Assembly: GCA_964426355.1 (NCBI GenBank)
Contig: CAYRRA010000129.1
Coordinates: 1-12,519, forward strand
Reading direction: 5' to 3'
Origin: JAJFTV01 sp964426355
GTDB taxonomy: Bacteria; Chloroflexota; Anaerolineae; Anaerolineales; Anaerolineaceae
Length of the DNA: 12,519 nucleotides
Shown here: positions 1 through 5,945 of the stretch, in pieces
Layout: the number at the start of each line of letters is the position of its first letter
How positions within the stretch are numbered: the stretch's first letter is position 1
Translations under genes and position numbers: made by a program
The notes under the pieces: model-generated
What the model saw: only the letters and a program-made list of their open reading frames with translations
Database searches by the model: none
Told to the model about the DNA's origin: nothing

Positions 1-158
1 GCACTCATACACGCGCCTGGGTAATAGCGAATGGGGAGAGGAAAGAAGAAAACCCGCCCTGAAGGGCACGAAAATTACTGACACGAGCCCCAGAACGGCT
101 AGTAAGAAGCAAAAAAGACCGCCTTTTTAGACAGCCTCTACCCCTGGACGTGCACTTT
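1..158. other. Left edge, no gene supported
   Basis: Two plus-strand frames are open from the window edge. One ends at a TAG at 128-130 after 42 codons and gives a Lys/Arg-rich tail. The other ends at a TGA at 58-60. Either could be the C-terminus of a gene lying to the left, but neither contains a recognisable motif, and 42 open codons are not rare by chance. I therefore call no gene here. The only structure seen is the small GC hairpin listed separately. Confidence 0.4.
45..67 (-). terminator. Weak candidate intrinsic terminator for the minus-strand tetR remnant
   Basis: On the minus strand GCCC-TTCA-GGGC (positions 67 to 56) is followed by GGG and then TTTT-CTTCTTT. It lies about 90 nt beyond the stop of the decayed regulator at 159-161, where a terminator would be expected. 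The stem is only 4 bp, so this is a weak call. Confidence 0.25.
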
Positions 159-703
159 TCACGAGTCGCAGAGGTCTTTTAAATAAGAAGGTATGTGTTG
201 ATTAAAAATGTGGATTATTGTTTCTATGGGTACCACCATGTCATCCCGACCCCATTTTGTGGTCAGAGTTGCCAGGGCTTTGATGGTGTAATCCAATTCG
301 ACCAGTTCTTCGTCAGTCCATGCATGTTTTTTACGCTGTTCGACATTCTTTTTTACTGCTAAATAACCACCCCGGTAACCATATTCAAGAATGGAATTGT
401 AATCACTCTCCCAATATATTTTTGAAAAAAGTGTTTTATATCGAAGTAAATTTTGGAGCATGAGACGATGACCCTCGTCCCAGGATTTGGTGTCACCGAT
501 TTAATATAGGGTTGTCTGCATCATCTCGTCCCATAAAAACTGAGGAATCGAGTAGATATCATCAAAAAGTGTATAAAAAGTTGAGCGAGGGACTCCGCTC
601 AACTGACATAAATCGATTACTCTGACTTCTGATATTACGTCTGATTGATTTCACTTTTTTCGTTGATGATTTTCAAGATCATCATAATCAAGCGACTCTC
701 AAA
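159..703 (-). pseudogene. Decayed TetR-family transcriptional regulator
   Basis: Joining three minus-strand segments gives a TetR-like protein. Segment one (703 to about 638) reads FESRLIMMILKIINEKSEIN, like the first helix of a TetR DNA-binding domain. It runs into a stop at 635-637. After a frame change at about 638-650, segment two (650 to 504) reads ISEVRVIDLCQLSG followed by VPRSTFYTLFDD, the helix-turn-helix signature. It ends in QTTLY and an in-frame TAA at 501-503. Segment three continues in the same frame (IGDTKSWDEGHRLML, then the C-terminal ligand-domain-like part) to the TGA at 159-161. No clean start codon precedes segment one, because a TGA lies at 704-706. The intact piece 159-461 could still be read as a 100-residue ORF, but without its DNA-binding domain. 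The stretch is visibly richer in A and T than the genes to its right, which may reflect foreign origin. TetR assignment rests on the HTH pattern only. Confidence 0.7.
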
Positions 704-861
704 TCAGCAAATACCCCGCCGTAAAAATCTTCCGGATATTTCTTTCAGAAATACATTGGATTAAGCGGGTAAATCATCAACAGTTCATAGCCAATGTTAA
801 TGGGGTTCTTTAAAATTAAGTCTTTCGAAAAACACTCAATCATTGTATACTCAGGCAGGTC

Positions 862-1413
862 ATGAACTCAAAGATCGAGGCTTTACTTAATGCCGATGAA
901 CAGCTCTCGGCGCGATTACGTGTGAATAACGGCAGCCTTTTTCGAAAGGCAGCCGTGTTCTTTGCACATAGCGGCGATTCCTGGTTCTGGATGGCGGGTC
1001 TGGGTCTGATTTGGCTGCTGAATTGGGGAGAATGGCACAACCGGGCGGTCATATTTGCTATCAGCATCGTGATACAGGCTTTATTGGTGCTGTCAATCAA
1101 ATTTCTTATCCGCAGGCGCCGCCCTGAGGGTGACTGGGGTGAAATTTATCGTCGCGGTGATCCGCATTCTTTCCCATCCGGTCATGCAACAAGGGCGTTT
1201 ATGCTGGTCGTTATGGGAATCGGATTGGGTCCGGTTTGGTTTGCATGGGTGTTGGCATTCTGGGCACCACTTGTGTGCATTGCCAGGGTAGCGTTGGGTG
1301 TGCATTACCTTTCTGACATTATTGCTGGGATGTTGCTGGGGGTGATTTTGGGGTTGTTTTTGCTTCAACTGGGTCCTGTGTGGCAGCGATTGATTTCATT
1401 TTTGTTTGTTTAA
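862..1413 (+). CDS. PAP2-family membrane phosphatase (phosphatidic acid phosphatase type 2)
   Basis: 183 residues, a normal length for a small bacterial PAP2 enzyme. The three phosphatase motifs are present in order: KX6RP as K80...R87-P88, PSGH at 105-108, and the RX5HX3D core as R142...H148...D152. The usual Ser before R142 is Ala. H108, H148 and D152 would form the catalytic phosphohistidine centre. Hydrophobic segments at about 42-55, 62-80, 112-140 and 153-172 place it in the cytoplasmic membrane. The family removes phosphate from lipid phosphates such as undecaprenyl diphosphate, phosphatidic acid or PG-phosphate; the substrate cannot be read from sequence. The ATG at 862 follows an AGGCAGG purine stretch at 853-859, closer to the start than usual. 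A TATACT at 846-851 could be a -10 box but has no good -35. It stands alone, transcribed away from the broken regulator. Confidence 0.88.
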   Translation: MNSKIEALLNADEQLSARLRVNNGSLFRKAAVFFAHSGDSWFWMAGLGLIWLLNWGEWHNRAVIFAISIVIQALLVLSIKFLIRRRRPEGDWGEIYRRGDPHSFPSGHATRAFMLVVMGIGLGPVWFAWVLAFWAPLVCIARVALGVHYLSDIIAGMLLGVILGLFLLQLGPVWQRLISFLFV

Positions 1414-1417
1414 CCTC

Positions 1418-1446
1418 TGTGCAAAAACGGACAAACCTATTATAAT
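1418..1446 (+). promoter_or_regulatory. Candidate promoter for the ygeY-like gene
   Basis: A perfect TATAAT lies at 1441-1446. The hexamer 17 nt upstream, TGTGCA at 1418-1423, matches the -35 consensus at only three positions. A short palindrome (TTGTC-T-GACAA, 1446-1456) overlaps the expected start of transcription. If used, the promoter leaves a leader of about 195 nt before the ATG at 1648. Confidence 0.3.
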
Positions 1447-1495
1447 TGTCTGACAACTACTGAATACCACCGGAACCTACCACGGACGATGCATT

Positions 1496-1600
1496 TCTGG
1501 TAGCTCTCATGGCGGCAAACAAAAAAAAGGATACCAGAGGTGTGTTTTTGCAAAACAGAAATAACCTCTGGTTTGCATGAAAACATCACGTGGTGGGTTT
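1496..1600 (+). promoter_or_regulatory. Structured leader of the ygeY-like gene with two mutually exclusive pairings
   Basis: TACCAGA (1532-1538) can pair with TCTGGTA upstream (1496-1502). The overlapping ACCAGAGGT (1533-1541) can instead pair with ACCTCTGGT downstream (1564-1572), giving 9 perfect base pairs, and GCAA (1515-1518) with TTGC (1573-1576) can extend that helix. The two helices cannot coexist, which is the usual layout of a switching RNA. Beyond them, CATC-ACGT-GGTG is followed by a T run at about 1590-1600, a weak terminator-like element. A 23-codon reading frame (ATG 1509, TGA 1578-1580) overlaps the hairpin but lacks a good ribosome binding site. I do not recognise a known riboswitch class. 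Confidence 0.45.
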
Positions 1601-1647
1601 TTTGTTGTATATCGGCAAAATTATGTTCGTTTTTGGAGATTCATAGA

Positions 1648-2856
1648 ATGGTAGACGAGAAAATCATTCACGAACTGCGAGAGAAAGTTACTGCCCGCCA
1701 TGATGATATTATCAAATTTTTAAAGGATATTGTGGCGATCCCCAGCATGAACTCCCAAATAAAAGAGGTGGGAGAACGGATTGGCGCGGAAATGCGAAAG
1801 CTGGGTTACGATGAAGTGCGCTTCGATAAAATGGGCAACATTGTTGGTCGTATCGGCAATGGATCAAAGGTGATTGTTTTTGATTCACACATTGATACCG
1901 TGGGGATTGGCGATATTGGTGAGTGGAAATGGGATCCCTTTCAGGGAAAGACGGAAGATGGCTTGTTTTACGGTCGCGGCGCCTGTGATGAGAAGGGCAG
2001 CACCCCCGGCATGGTATATGGGTTAGCCATTGCCCGCGATTTGGGGTTGCTGGATGGCTGGACGGCTTACTATTTTGGCAATATGGAAGAGGAGTGCGAT
2101 GGTATTGCTCCGAATTCGTTTGTTGAGGTTGATCCCAAAATACGCCCGGATTACGTGATTATTGGCGAGCCTACTCGTATGCAGGTGTATCGCGGACATA
2201 AAGGGCGGATCGAGTTCAAGATTGTCCAGAAGGGACGCAGTGCGCACGCAGCCAGCAATCACTTGGGAGACAACGCGATTTACAAAATTATGCCGATCGT
2301 TGCACAGATTGCCGAGATGGAAAGTAAACTGGGCAATCACCCGTTTTTGGGGCAGGGCAAGATTACCGTTTCCGATATGCATGTGCAAACCCCAAGTATT
2401 AACGCGGTTCCCAACGAAGCTGTCATTTATATTGACCGAAGGATGACTTTTGGCGAGACACGCGAAGAAGCGTTGCATCAGGTTCAGGTGTTAATCCCTG
2501 AAGAGGAACGCCATTCAGTGCAGATTGAAGAGCTGTTTTATGATGAACCTTCTTATACTGGTTTTGTCTTTCCCGTAGACAAGTATTTCCCTGCCTGGAT
2601 GATTGAGGAAGACCATGCACTGGTTCAGGCTGGTCATAAAGCTCGCCGGTTGATGGGCTTCCCTTCCAGCCTGGCGGGAAAATGGGAATTCAGCACGAAC
2701 GGGATTTTTTGGGCTGGTAAAGCAGGTATCCCCAGTATTGGATTTGGTCCGGGCGATGAGGTGACTGCGCACACGGTAAATGAAAATGTTCCTTTAGAGG
2801 ATGTGGTTAAATCGACCGAGTTTTATGCACTGGTCGCCAGTCTGATTGAAGAGTAA
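1648..2856 (+). CDS. ygeY: YgeY-family selenium metabolism-linked hydrolase (M20 metallopeptidase fold)
   Basis: 402 residues from the ATG at 1648. A GTG at 1540 would add 36 residues, but they are Cys-rich, lie in the structured leader and do not resemble the family. GGAG at 1635-1638 supports 1648. The di-metal M20 ligands are in place: H81-x-D83 (SHIDTV), bridging D114 (GRGACDEKG), adjacent E147-E148 (NMEEECDG), and E174 (IIGEPT). H200 (GRSAHAA) matches the dimerisation-domain His, and the last His is in DEVTAHTVNENV. Long stretches, including DNAIYK and the FSTNG...GIPSIGFGPG block, match my memory of E. coli YgeY. Family members hydrolyse amide bonds in small molecules or dipeptides. The true substrate is unsettled, but the family is named for genomic association with selenium-dependent metabolism. 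Usual purine-catabolic neighbours are absent here, while a tRNA-Sec gene lies 3 kb downstream. A strong terminator ends the unit. Confidence 0.88.
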   Translation: MVDEKIIHELREKVTARHDDIIKFLKDIVAIPSMNSQIKEVGERIGAEMRKLGYDEVRFDKMGNIVGRIGNGSKVIVFDSHIDTVGIGDIGEWKWDPFQGKTEDGLFYGRGACDEKGSTPGMVYGLAIARDLGLLDGWTAYYFGNMEEECDGIAPNSFVEVDPKIRPDYVIIGEPTRMQVYRGHKGRIEFKIVQKGRSAHAASNHLGDNAIYKIMPIVAQIAEMESKLGNHPFLGQGKITVSDMHVQTPSINAVPNEAVIYIDRRMTFGETREEALHQVQVLIPEEERHSVQIEELFYDEPSYTGFVFPVDKYFPAWMIEEDHALVQAGHKARRLMGFPSSLAGKWEFSTNGIFWAGKAGIPSIGFGPGDEVTAHTVNENVPLEDVVKSTEFYALVASLIEE

Positions 2857-2877
2857 GGGAAGAGTTGGTGTAGAGAT

Positions 2878-2911
2878 AAAAGCTGCCTTGCATAACACAA
2901 GGCAGCTTTTT
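2878..2911 (+). terminator. Intrinsic terminator of the ygeY-like gene
   Basis: AAAAGCTGCCTTG (2878-2890) and CAAGGCAGCTTTT (2898-2910) form a perfect 13-bp stem with a 7-nt loop, followed by one more T. It lies 22 nt after the stop codon. The A run on the left arm means it could also work on the minus strand. Confidence 0.9.
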
Positions 2912-2950
2912 GATTACTGCATTAACTCAACCGTGAATTTGAACAAAGAA

Positions 2951-2986
2951 GGGTTTTACTCATCAAATGTGTAAACCCATGAGTAA
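2951..2986. repeat. Interleaved inverted repeats directly upstream of the met promoter
   Basis: GGGTTT (2951-2956) pairs with AAACCC (2973-2978), and TTACTCAT (2956-2963) pairs with ATGAGTAA (2979-2986). The order is A-B-A'-B'. The second pair is an 8-bp palindrome with a 15-nt spacer whose right arm ends 4 nt before the -35 box at 2991. It lies outside the transcript expected from that promoter, so an operator for a dimeric regulator is the simplest reading. This is inference. Confidence 0.45.
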
Positions 2987-2990
2987 GTGC

Positions 2991-3019
2991 TTGACAATGT
3001 ATTTTAGAAGTTGTACAAT
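2991..3019 (+). promoter_or_regulatory. Sigma-70 promoter for the metA leader
   Basis: TTGACA (2991-2996), a 17-nt spacer and TACAAT (3014-3019) are nearly consensus. Transcription would start near 3026, giving a leader of about 305 nt before metA. Confidence 0.85.
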
Positions 3020-3041
3020 GCGGTCTAAGGATTTGTACAGA

Positions 3042-3146
3042 ATGAAAACTAGGGAAATGGAATCACAGATAAAGATGTGCATGTGCATGATGCGCCGATA
3101 CCAGGGAGCTGCTGCGCCTGTGGGGATCGTTCTGCTTATCATGTAA
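3042..3146 (+). CDS. Methionine-rich leader peptide of metA (34 residues)
   Basis: A 34-codon frame begins at ATG 3042 and ends at TAA 3144-3146. AAGGA at 3027-3031 lies 10 nt before the ATG. Eight of 34 residues are Met. Five are bunched as K-M-C-M-C-M-M-R-R (codons from 3072 to 3098), alternating with two Cys codons. The C-terminal part is hydrophobic and the last sense codon is again Met (VGIVLLIM). Placed between a consensus promoter and an intrinsic terminator in front of the first methionine-committed gene, the Met run is what a sensor of charged tRNA-Met would look like. Cys codons could add sensing of sulfur supply. The peptide is probably not functional as a protein. Partial caution: the run comes from a tandem ATGTGC repeat, which could arise by chance, and the Shine-Dalgarno lies almost at the predicted transcript end. 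Confidence 0.65.
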   Translation: MKTREMESQIKMCMCMMRRYQGAAAPVGIVLLIM

Positions 3147-3170
3147 CCAGATCTCGATCCGATAGAAAGC

Positions 3171-3200
3171 GGTTTGCTCCTTACCTGAATGGAGCAAACC
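3171..3200 (+). promoter_or_regulatory. Leader hairpin between the Met peptide and the terminator
   Basis: GGTTTGCTCC (3171-3180) and GGAGCAAACC (3191-3200) form a perfect 10-bp stem with a 10-nt loop. It starts 25 nt after the leader-peptide stop and ends 15 nt before the terminator stem. Its 3' arm continues as AAACCC (3196-3201), which can alternatively pair with GGGTTT at 3233-3238. Confidence 0.75.
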
Positions 3201-3215
3201 CAGAGGAAGATAGTC

Positions 3216-3240
3216 AACCCGGGAATGCTCCCGGGTTTTT
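3216..3240 (+). terminator. Intrinsic terminator inside the metA leader (attenuator)
   Basis: AACCCGGGA (3216-3224), loop ATGC and TCCCGGGTT (3229-3237) give a 9-bp GC-rich stem. It runs into a U tract (TTTTT from 3236, then GTTGTTTT). It stands after the leader peptide and about 90 nt before the metA start, so it must be read through for metA to be expressed. Confidence 0.88.
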
Positions 3241-3330
3241 GTTGTTTTCACCAGTTCAAAGAATTTTTCTTTGATAAGGAGTGAGAAAGGTTCGCAGAAT
3301 TAGTTTAGTCATTGAAGAAAGGAAGCAGTT

Positions 3331-4290
3331 ATGCCAATAAAGATTTCAGACCAATTGCCAGCATACGAAATTTTGACAAACGAAAATATCTTTGTGATGG
3401 ATGAGAAGAGAGCCATTCACCAGGACATCCGCCCCTTAAGGATTGTCTTGTTTAATTTGATGCCAACCAAAATTACCACCGAGACCCAGCTTTTACGGCT
3501 TTTGGGTAATACACCTTTGCAAGTCGAAGTGACGTTGCTGCGTACCAGCACACACAAGAGCAAGAATACGCCGGAAGAGCATTTATCCAGCTTTTACCAG
3601 ACATTTGACCAAATCTGTACTCAGAAATTTGACGGTCTAATCATTACCGGCGCACCGGTGGAACAGCTTTCTTACGAGAGTGTGGATTACTGGAAAGAAT
3701 TGCAGGGGGTGATGGATTGGGGCATCCGCCATGTGTTTGCGCAGTTGTACATTTGTTGGGGCGCACAGGCAGCTTTGTATCATCAATATGGTATTCCGAA
3801 GTATCTGCTGCCGCAAAAGCAATTTGGTGTTTTTAAACATCATGTCATTGAGAAAAACGTTAAATTGCTGCGCGGTTTTGACGATGTGTTTTATGCACCG
3901 CATTCCCGGCATACTGAGGTGAGAAAATCCGATATTGAGAGAACGCCGGATCTCAAGGTGCTGGCTGAGTCAAACGAGGCGGGCGTATATATCGCAGCCA
4001 GCGCAGATTACCGCCGGGTGTTCGTGACCGGTCACTCTGAGTATGACCCGTTGACCTTGAAAGCAGAATATGACCGCGATGTGGCTGCGGGGTTGCCCAT
4101 TTCCGTCCCGGTGAATTATTTTCCCAACGATGATCCCACTCAGCCGCCGCTGGTACGCTGGCGCGGGCATTCTCATTTGTTATTCGCCAATTGGATTAAT
4201 TACTGTGTCTATCAGGAGACCCCGTACGATTTGACCCAGTTCGACCAGGTTGCTACACCGGTGGTTTGGGAAAGAAGTAAAACGAGCTAA
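3331..4290 (+). CDS. metA: Homoserine O-acetyltransferase, MetA family
   Basis: 319 residues, full family length. It acylates the hydroxyl of L-homoserine, the first committed step of methionine synthesis, in the cytoplasm. The fold is a class-I glutamine-amidotransferase-like domain. The catalytic Cys is C142 (YICWGAQAAL), with H235 and E237 in VTGHSEYD, exactly the canonical MetA numbering. Residue 111 is Glu (TGAPVEQL). In this family Glu111 marks acetyl-CoA users and Gly111 succinyl-CoA users, so many databases would name the protein a succinyltransferase although acetyl transfer is expected. This agrees with the O-acetylhomoserine-using MetY encoded next. AAAGGAAG at 3318-3324 is a good ribosome binding site 6 nt before the ATG. 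Expression probably depends on the promoter at 2991 and on readthrough of the leader terminator. It is followed by a 163-nt gap before metY. Confidence 0.93.
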   Translation: MPIKISDQLPAYEILTNENIFVMDEKRAIHQDIRPLRIVLFNLMPTKITTETQLLRLLGNTPLQVEVTLLRTSTHKSKNTPEEHLSSFYQTFDQICTQKFDGLIITGAPVEQLSYESVDYWKELQGVMDWGIRHVFAQLYICWGAQAALYHQYGIPKYLLPQKQFGVFKHHVIEKNVKLLRGFDDVFYAPHSRHTEVRKSDIERTPDLKVLAESNEAGVYIAASADYRRVFVTGHSEYDPLTLKAEYDRDVAAGLPISVPVNYFPNDDPTQPPLVRWRGHSHLLFANWINYCVYQETPYDLTQFDQVATPVVWERSKTS

Positions 4291-4453
4291 GAAGTGATTT
4301 CTGAAAGATGCAGGAAGAAGGTAGTAACGGTAATTTGAAGTGAATTTGGGATCAGGATTTTTTACCCCCCTTACCAGTAAAGGTGTGGTGGGCTGGATTA
4401 GATAAAGCGATCCTGAAATGAGGTTTACTAAAAAGATTGAGAGGATAAACAAT
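4291..4453 (+). other. metA-metY intergenic gap
   Basis: No gene is seen. TCAGGAT (4352-4358) and ATCCTGA (4410-4416) form a 7-bp inverted repeat enclosing a T6 run, a C6 run and a G-rich stretch (GGTGTGGTGGG). There is no clear intrinsic terminator and no convincing promoter, so co-transcription of metY with metA is plausible. The gap ends in the metY ribosome binding site, GAGAGGA at 4439-4445. Confidence 0.5.
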
Positions 4454-5746
4454 ATGTCATTGAGAAAACACGAACGAAAATTTGGTTTCAGTACCCGCCA
4501 GCTCCATGCAGGTCAGGAACCTGACCCCGCAACGCTCTCTCGTGCGGTACCGATTTACCAGACCTCATCGTATGTTTTTAACAGCACCGAACATGCTGCA
4601 AACCTGTTTGCTTTAAAGGAAACAGGAAACATCTATACCCGCATCATGAACCCCACCAGCGATGTTTTTGAGCAGCGGATCGCCGATCTCGAAGGCGGGG
4701 TGGGGGCACTGGCAGTCTCATCGGGGCATGCTGCCCAGGCGCAAGCCATTCTGACCCTGGTAAGCGCCGGTGACCACATTGTCTCTGCGTCAACGTTGTA
4801 TGGCGGCACATATAACCAGTTTGCCTATACCTTTCCGCGCCTGGGCATTGAAGTGACTCTGGTGGATGGGAGCGACCCGGAAAATTTCCGCAAGGCAATC
4901 CGCCCCAATACGAAAATCCTGTATGGCGAAACCCTGGGAAATCCAATGATTAAGGTCTTCCCGATCGAAGAAGTGGCTGGTATTGCAAAGGAATATGGCA
5001 TCCCGTTGATGATCGATAACACCTTTGCCACACCGTACCTGTTTCGTCCGTTTGAGTGGGGTGCAAACATCGTTGTGCACTCCGCAACCAAGTTCATTGG
5101 CGGGCACGGCACTTCGATTGGCGGGGTGATTGTGGATGGTGGTAATTTTGATTGGGCTGCCAGCAAACGCTTCCCCAACTTCAATGAACCGGATGATTCC
5201 TATCATGGGCTGGTCTATTCATCGCTGGGTCAGGCGGCGTTCATCACGAAAGCGCGCGTACAGGTTCTGCGCGATATTGGAGCCTGCATTTCTCCATTTA
5301 ACTCTTTCCTCTTTTTACAAGGGTTGGAGACGTTGAGCCTGCGAATGGAAAGGCATGTTGCCAACGCTCAGAAAACAGCAGAATTTTTGAGCCAGCATCC
5401 GCGTGTTGCCTGGGTGGCTTACCCTGGTTTGAAAGATAGCCCCGATTACGCTGCTGCACAGAAATACCTCCCGAAGGGTCCTGGTGCGATTATGGGATTT
5501 GGCATCCAGGGTGGTGCAGCAGCGGGCAAGCGGTTTATTGAAAACCTTAAGCTGATCAGTCACCTGGCGAATGTAGGCGATGCGAAAAGCCTTGCCATTC
5601 ACCCTGCCAGCACGACGCACAGCCAGTTGAACGAGGAACAGCAGAAATCAGCCGGTGTGACCCCTGATTTCATCCGTTTGAGCATCGGCATTGAGGATAT
5701 TGAAGATATTTTGTGGGACCTGGATCAGGCTCTACAGGTATCCTGA
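4454..5746 (+). CDS. metY: O-acetylhomoserine aminocarboxypropyltransferase (sulfhydrylase)
   Basis: 430 residues from the ATG at 4454, preceded by GAGAGGA with about 9-nt spacing. An in-frame ATG at 4418 adds 12 residues with no binding site and is less likely. It is a PLP enzyme of the Cys/Met metabolism family. It makes homocysteine from O-acetylhomoserine and sulfide, or methionine from methanethiol. The PLP Lys is K213 in VVHSATKFIGGHG, and D188 (LMIDNT) contacts the cofactor ring. The opening FSTRQLHAGQEPDP, the phosphate-binding region SSGHAAQAQ at 89-97 and the length of about 430 residues fit the MetY branch rather than the shorter MetB/MetC enzymes (about 390). Together with metA it forms a direct-sulfhydrylation route that does not need cystathionine. 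The same family includes O-acetylserine sulfhydrylases, so some side activity is possible. Confidence 0.93.
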   Translation: MSLRKHERKFGFSTRQLHAGQEPDPATLSRAVPIYQTSSYVFNSTEHAANLFALKETGNIYTRIMNPTSDVFEQRIADLEGGVGALAVSSGHAAQAQAILTLVSAGDHIVSASTLYGGTYNQFAYTFPRLGIEVTLVDGSDPENFRKAIRPNTKILYGETLGNPMIKVFPIEEVAGIAKEYGIPLMIDNTFATPYLFRPFEWGANIVVHSATKFIGGHGTSIGGVIVDGGNFDWAASKRFPNFNEPDDSYHGLVYSSLGQAAFITKARVQVLRDIGACISPFNSFLFLQGLETLSLRMERHVANAQKTAEFLSQHPRVAWVAYPGLKDSPDYAAAQKYLPKGPGAIMGFGIQGGAAAGKRFIENLKLISHLANVGDAKSLAIHPASTTHSQLNEEQQKSAGVTPDFIRLSIGIEDIEDILWDLDQALQVS

Positions 5747-5791
5747 TCGTTCCAATGATTTCACCATCTTAGCAATCGATTTATGCAGGAA

Positions 5792-5824
5792 GGAGGCTGC
5801 CCCATGTTTTTCGGTGCAGCCTCC
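5792..5824 (+). terminator. Hairpin after metY, probable terminator or processing stem
   Basis: GGAGGCTGC (5792-5800) and GCAGCCTCC (5816-5824) form a perfect 9-bp GC-rich stem around a 15-nt loop, about 45 nt after the metY stop. The following sequence is AATTTAT and not a clean U tract, so termination may be partial. The rest of the gap up to the selC promoter contains no supported gene. Confidence 0.55.
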
Positions 5825-5910
5825 AATTTATCCAATTCGGGAGCGTTTATGGGAATGGAATCAACATGATGGGTCTTCATACCAGGATAGGCAGAATTTT
5901 CTCAAGTTTG

Positions 5911-5939
5911 TTGACCATTCCCAAATTCTCTAGTATGCT
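5911..5939 (+). promoter_or_regulatory. Promoter of the tRNA-Sec gene
   Basis: TTGACC (5911-5916), a 17-nt spacer and TATGCT (5934-5939) lie immediately upstream of the tRNA. The predicted start of transcription coincides with, or lies within a base or two of, the mature 5' end at 5946. Confidence 0.75.
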
Positions 5940-5945
5940 TAATCC

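Larger units (their letters stand above)
3026..3240 (+). promoter_or_regulatory. Transcription attenuator leader of metA
   Basis: Between the promoter and metA lie, in order, a Met-rich leader reading frame (3042-3146), a perfect 10-bp hairpin (3171-3180 with 3191-3200) and an intrinsic terminator (3216-3240). This is the architecture of ribosome-mediated attenuation. A possible antiterminator pairs 3101-3109 (CCAGGGAGC) with 3227-3235 (GCTCCCGGG), 8 of 9 positions, which would consume the 3' arm of the terminator. GGAGC at 3191-3195 can also pair with GCTCC at 3227-3231. I see none of the conserved elements of S-box (SAM-I), cobalamin or T-box leaders. Which pairing is used, and with which ribosome position, is inference. 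Confidence 0.65.

Noticed and set aside
651..653. In-frame TGA in the tetR remnant read as selenocysteine, given the tRNA-Sec in this window
   Set aside because: A separate TAA interrupts the gene at 501-503, the region upstream of the TGA fits better in another frame, TetR proteins are not selenoproteins, and I see no SECIS-like hairpin after it.
840..1100. Minus-strand frame opposite the PAP2 gene
   Set aside because: It is the reverse-strand shadow of a gene with clear catalytic motifs.
1540..1647. GTG-initiated N-terminal extension of the ygeY-like hydrolase (36 extra residues)
   Set aside because: The extension is Cys-rich, overlaps the structured leader, has no homology to the family N-terminus, and the ATG at 1648 has a proper GGAG site.
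3026..3240. SAM-I (S-box), T-box or cobalamin riboswitch in the metA leader
   Set aside because: I looked for the S-box core, the T-box AGGGTGGNACCGCG motif and the B12 box GCCACTG and found none; the Met-rich leader frame explains the region better. A covariance search would decide.
3077..3274. 65-codon frame through the metA leader
   Set aside because: It is out of phase with the Met-rich leader peptide, has no ribosome binding site, and runs across the hairpin and terminator, so it is a by-product of the leader sequence.
3281..3340. Small GTG-started frame overlapping the metA start
   Set aside because: The AAGGA abuts the GTG with no spacing, and the frame ends after about 20 codons with no recognisable feature.
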